Assembly (NCBI GenBank): GCA_027082895.1
Contig: JALWTJ010000097.1
Coordinates: 1-8,185 of the forward strand
Reading direction: 5' to 3'
Source of the DNA: Hyphomicrobiales bacterium
GTDB lineage: Bacteria > Pseudomonadota > Alphaproteobacteria > Rhizobiales > Devosiaceae
Length of the DNA: 8,185 nucleotides
The stretch's first letter is position 1, and the number at the start of each line of letters is the position of its first letter. The notes beneath the pieces are model-generated. The model had not been told where the DNA came from. It saw nothing but the letters and a program-made list of their open reading frames with translations, and made no database searches. A program made the translations under genes and the position numbers. Positions 6,109-8,185 of the stretch are shown here, piece after piece.

Positions 6109-6822
6109 ATGACAAAATTGCCCGCCAATGGGGGGCCATCTCCTGTTGAACGAGGAAGAGCAACACCTGCCGTGCAAATTCTGCTCACCACGCCATCGCC
6201 CGCCCTGCCCGCCGGGTTTGTCGATCTGCTTCAGGCCGTGCTGGAAACCGGCCTGGTTTCCGCCCTGCTTGTGTCCCGCCCGGCAGACATGCCCGAAAAC
6301 GGGCCCGGCGCCCCTCTTCAACAATATCAGGACGACATCGTCGCCCTTGCACCCCTGACCCGCGCCGCCAATTGTGCCCTTCTGCTTCAGGATGCCCCCG
6401 GACTGGTCCGCCCCCTGGGCGCCGACGGTGTCTGCATGAACACCGGCGACATGGCATCTTCCGCAACGCCCTTCGCCGATGCCCTTGAAACGCTCAAGCC
6501 CGACTTCATCGTCGGTGCCATGGCTCTTCAGACCCGCCATGGCGCCATGCTGGCCGGAGAATCCGGTGCCGATTTCATCTGTTTCGGCTCCCCTTCGGCT
6601 GCCCCCGACCCCGAAACCATCCGCATGAGCCAATGGTGGAGCAAGCTGTTCGAAGTCCCCGCCACCCTGTTTGATCCGCTGACTCCGGTGGAAAAGCTGC
6701 AGGAATTTCATTGCGAATTCCTCGGACTGGGCCCCAATGTCTGGCAGGCCCCCCAAGGCCCGGCCCAGGCCCTGAGCACCTTGCACCAACGCTGCCCCGT
6801 ACCCCTGACGGGACCGCAATGA
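6109..6822 (+). CDS. Divergent ThiE/TenI-fold protein (thiamine phosphate synthase-like)
   Basis: This 237-residue protein resembles the TIM-barrel family of thiamine phosphate synthase (ThiE) and TenI, but only in outline. ILLTTP (24-29) matches strand 1. LLLQDAPGLVRPLGADGVCMNTGD (91-114) aligns with the family's 'ndr..la...gadGvHlG..D' block, and IVGAMALQTRHGAMLAGESGADFICFGSP (134-162) with 'iGvS.h....a...gaDYigfGp'. Active-site features are changed: the QLR-x-K strand reads SALLVSR (51-57), GVHLG reads GVCMN, GxS reads GAM, and the late GGI phosphate-binding loop reads FDPLT (188-192). It may not make thiamine phosphate. No other thiamine gene is nearby. The start at ATG 6109 follows pgk by 74 bp with a poor Shine-Dalgarno; an earlier in-frame ATG (5983) would overlap pgk and adds no family sequence. 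The TGA overlaps the next start (ATGA), so translation is probably coupled. Confidence 0.78.
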   Translation: MTKLPANGGPSPVERGRATPAVQILLTTPSPALPAGFVDLLQAVLETGLVSALLVSRPADMPENGPGAPLQQYQDDIVALAPLTRAANCALLLQDAPGLVRPLGADGVCMNTGDMASSATPFADALETLKPDFIVGAMALQTRHGAMLAGESGADFICFGSPSAAPDPETIRMSQWWSKLFEVPATLFDPLTPVEKLQEFHCEFLGLGPNVWQAPQGPAQALSTLHQRCPVPLTGPQ

Positions 6823-8126
6823 TACATCGCTTCCGCTCCATCATGATCCTGTCCATTGCACGGCTCACCAGTGTGCTGGCAGCCTTTATGCGCACTGGAA
6901 CCATCTGGCTTGCCCTGCTCGTTACGCTGCCTCCGGCCACACTGGCCCAGACAGCTTCCCCCACACCCGCACCGACACCGGCACCCGCCGCGCCTGCTTC
7001 CCCCGCACCCGCACCAACACCCGCACCGGCACCGCAGATCCCCCTTCCTGCTGCCGACACCACGACGGCGGAAGACATTTCAAATGAAATATTCGGCCCC
7101 CGCCGTCCGGTGGACGAAGCCTATGGCGCCTTCCAACGCGGCTATTATCTGACCGCACTGGCATTGGCACTGGAGCGGGCCGAAAAGAACGATGCCGCCG
7201 CCCAGACCCTGATCGCCACCATCTATGCCAACGGCCTGGGCGTTGCCGAAAACCCGGCTCTGGCATCCTCATGGTATGCGATCGCAGCCCAAAATGGTGA
7301 CCCGGCAGCCATGTTTCAGCTGGCCCTGCTCTATCAGAACGGCCGCGGTGTTCCCCGAAACCGTGAAAAGGCCGCCGAACTGTTCAAGCAGGCCGCCGAC
7401 AAGGGATACCGCGAAGCCATCTACAATCTGGCCCTGCTGCATGTGGAAGGAATCTACGCCCCCCCCGACCTGTCCCGGGCCGTCGAACTGATGAAAAAGG
7501 CCGCCGACATGGGACTGGCCGAAGCCCACTACGATTACGGCCTGATGCTGATCGACGGGGCCGGAACCGTCCCCGATCCCGTTGAAGGGGCCCGCCAGAT
7601 CGGCATTGCCGCCCGGCTGGGCAATATCGACGCGCAAGTGGAATTTGCCACCCTGCTCTACCTGGGCAAGGCCATCCCCCGGGACAGAACCCGGGCCGTC
7701 TACTGGTACCGAAGGGCCGCCGAAGCGGGAAGCGCCGTTGCCCAGAACCGGCTCGCCAAGCTGCTGGCCGTGGGCGAAGGGGTCAATATCGACCTTCAGA
7801 CCGCCGCCATGTGGCGGGCCCTGGCCCGCCGTCAGGGTCTGAACGATCCGCAACTGGACGATCTGCTGGTTTCCATCACCCCCCAGGACCTGCAACGTGC
7901 CGAACTCCGTGCCCGCTTCTGGCCCGGCGAACCCTCTGACGAATATCTGACGCGGATCATCCAGGACCGGAACGAAGGCAAGCTGACCGCCCCCCAGCCC
8001 CTGCCAACGGTGATGAACAATCCAGCCGCAGACGATACAACCGCTGACAATCCGGCCGCTGACGCTCCCGCCACCGACGATCCCTCGCCCCCCCCGATGC
8101 CGGCCGCCGCCAACCCTGCCACCTGA
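6819..8126 (+). CDS. Exported Sel1-like repeat (SLR) protein
   Basis: Sel1-like repeats are TPR-related helical pairs that act as protein-binding scaffolds; the partner here is unknown. From ATG 6819 the protein has 435 residues. A hydrophobic stretch IWLALLVTLPPATLAQ (29-44) looks like a signal peptide with cleavage near ALA/Q, so export to the periplasm is likely. A low-complexity Pro/Ala/Thr linker follows (45-80), then six Sel1-like repeats of 36 residues (about 126-341) with the usual pattern, for example FQLALLYQNGRGVPRN, KAAELFKQAADKGY and AVYWYRRAAEAGS. A helical segment (342-385) leads to a tail rich in Ala, Asp, Pro and Thr with NPAAD repeats. The ATGA overlap with the ThiE-like gene favours the start at 6819. 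ATG 6888 (412 residues, MRTGTIWLALL) would give a more standard signal peptide and cannot be excluded. No cysteine follows the signal, so it is not a lipoprotein. Confidence 0.92.
   Translation: MIHRFRSIMILSIARLTSVLAAFMRTGTIWLALLVTLPPATLAQTASPTPAPTPAPAAPASPAPAPTPAPAPQIPLPAADTTTAEDISNEIFGPRRPVDEAYGAFQRGYYLTALALALERAEKNDAAAQTLIATIYANGLGVAENPALASSWYAIAAQNGDPAAMFQLALLYQNGRGVPRNREKAAELFKQAADKGYREAIYNLALLHVEGIYAPPDLSRAVELMKKAADMGLAEAHYDYGLMLIDGAGTVPDPVEGARQIGIAARLGNIDAQVEFATLLYLGKAIPRDRTRAVYWYRRAAEAGSAVAQNRLAKLLAVGEGVNIDLQTAAMWRALARRQGLNDPQLDDLLVSITPQDLQRAELRARFWPGEPSDEYLTRIIQDRNEGKLTAPQPLPTVMNNPAADDTTADNPAADAPATDDPSPPPMPAAANPAT
6958..7036 (+). repeat. Low-complexity Pro/Ala/Thr-coding repeat
   Basis: Imperfect hexamer-like units based on CCCGCACC/ACACCGGC encode the alternating Pro-Ala/Thr-Pro linker (residues about 48-72 of the Sel1 protein). 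Such tracts often vary in length between strains by slippage, which is inferred and not shown here. Confidence 0.65.
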
Positions 8127-8185
8127 CATTCGGCCCCGCAGGCCCCTGCCCGGACAGGCCCCTTTGCATCCCCCCGGAACACCCC
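8127..8185. other. Intergenic tail after the Sel1 gene
   Basis: C-rich DNA without a gene. It holds the 8-bp direct repeat AGGCCCCT (8140-8147, 8156-8163) and the near-palindrome CTGCCCGGACAG between the copies. There is no stem followed by T residues, so no intrinsic terminator can be called. Confidence 0.4.

Noticed and set aside
5950..6819. 289-codon open frame on the minus strand opposite the ThiE-like gene
   Set aside because: The plus-strand frame shows ThiE/TenI barrel patterns, while this one is Gly/Gln-rich shadow sequence.
8131..8165. Terminator after the Sel1 gene
   Set aside because: Only very short or mismatched stems can be formed, and no T-run follows.

Overview
This window looks like the chromosome of an alphaproteobacterium. 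The evidence is high GC with C/G-rich third codon positions, a GapA with the GPVETNAHL-type N-terminal region common in that class, and the order [coiled-coil protein - zapA - 6S RNA - 5-formyltetrahydrofolate cyclo-ligase] divergent from [tkt - gap - pgk], as I know it from Alphaproteobacteria. I cannot name a genus. Nothing indicates a phage, insertion sequence, CRISPR array or recent transfer; every gene seems to share one base composition.

Left, minus strand (1-1372). Read in the direction of transcription, this arm holds a DUF4164/ZauP-like coiled-coil protein, then zapA 6 nt downstream, then a 6S RNA gene (about 589-436) with its own predicted promoter. Last is a GTG-started 5-formyltetrahydrofolate cyclo-ligase gene (403 to beyond the left edge), cut by the window edge. 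The 6S assignment rests on conserved 3' sequence, a 10-bp closing stem with one mismatch, and its place directly before the cyclo-ligase gene.

Middle (1373-1689). This is a divergent intergenic region. On the plus strand it has a perfect TTGACA -35 hexamer, directly preceded by the dyad TTCAC-ctc-GTGAA, which is a plausible regulator site for the tkt-gap-pgk cluster. About 160 nt of untranslated leader would follow.

Right, plus strand (1690-8126). Transketolase, glyceraldehyde-3-phosphate dehydrogenase and phosphoglycerate kinase form a central-carbon cluster (pentose phosphate / lower glycolysis or gluconeogenesis, and the Calvin cycle if the organism has one). They are followed by a divergent ThiE/TenI-fold protein whose recognisable active-site motifs are eroded. 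Its stop overlaps (ATGA) the start of an exported protein with six Sel1-like repeats and a proline/alanine/threonine-rich linker. The last 59 bases hold no gene.

Most of the window is ordinary, conserved housekeeping DNA. The best targets for a second look are the degenerate ThiE-like protein coupled to the Sel1 protein, the dyad at the tkt promoter, and the compact 6S RNA/cyclo-ligase arrangement. I see no evidence of a wholly new system.
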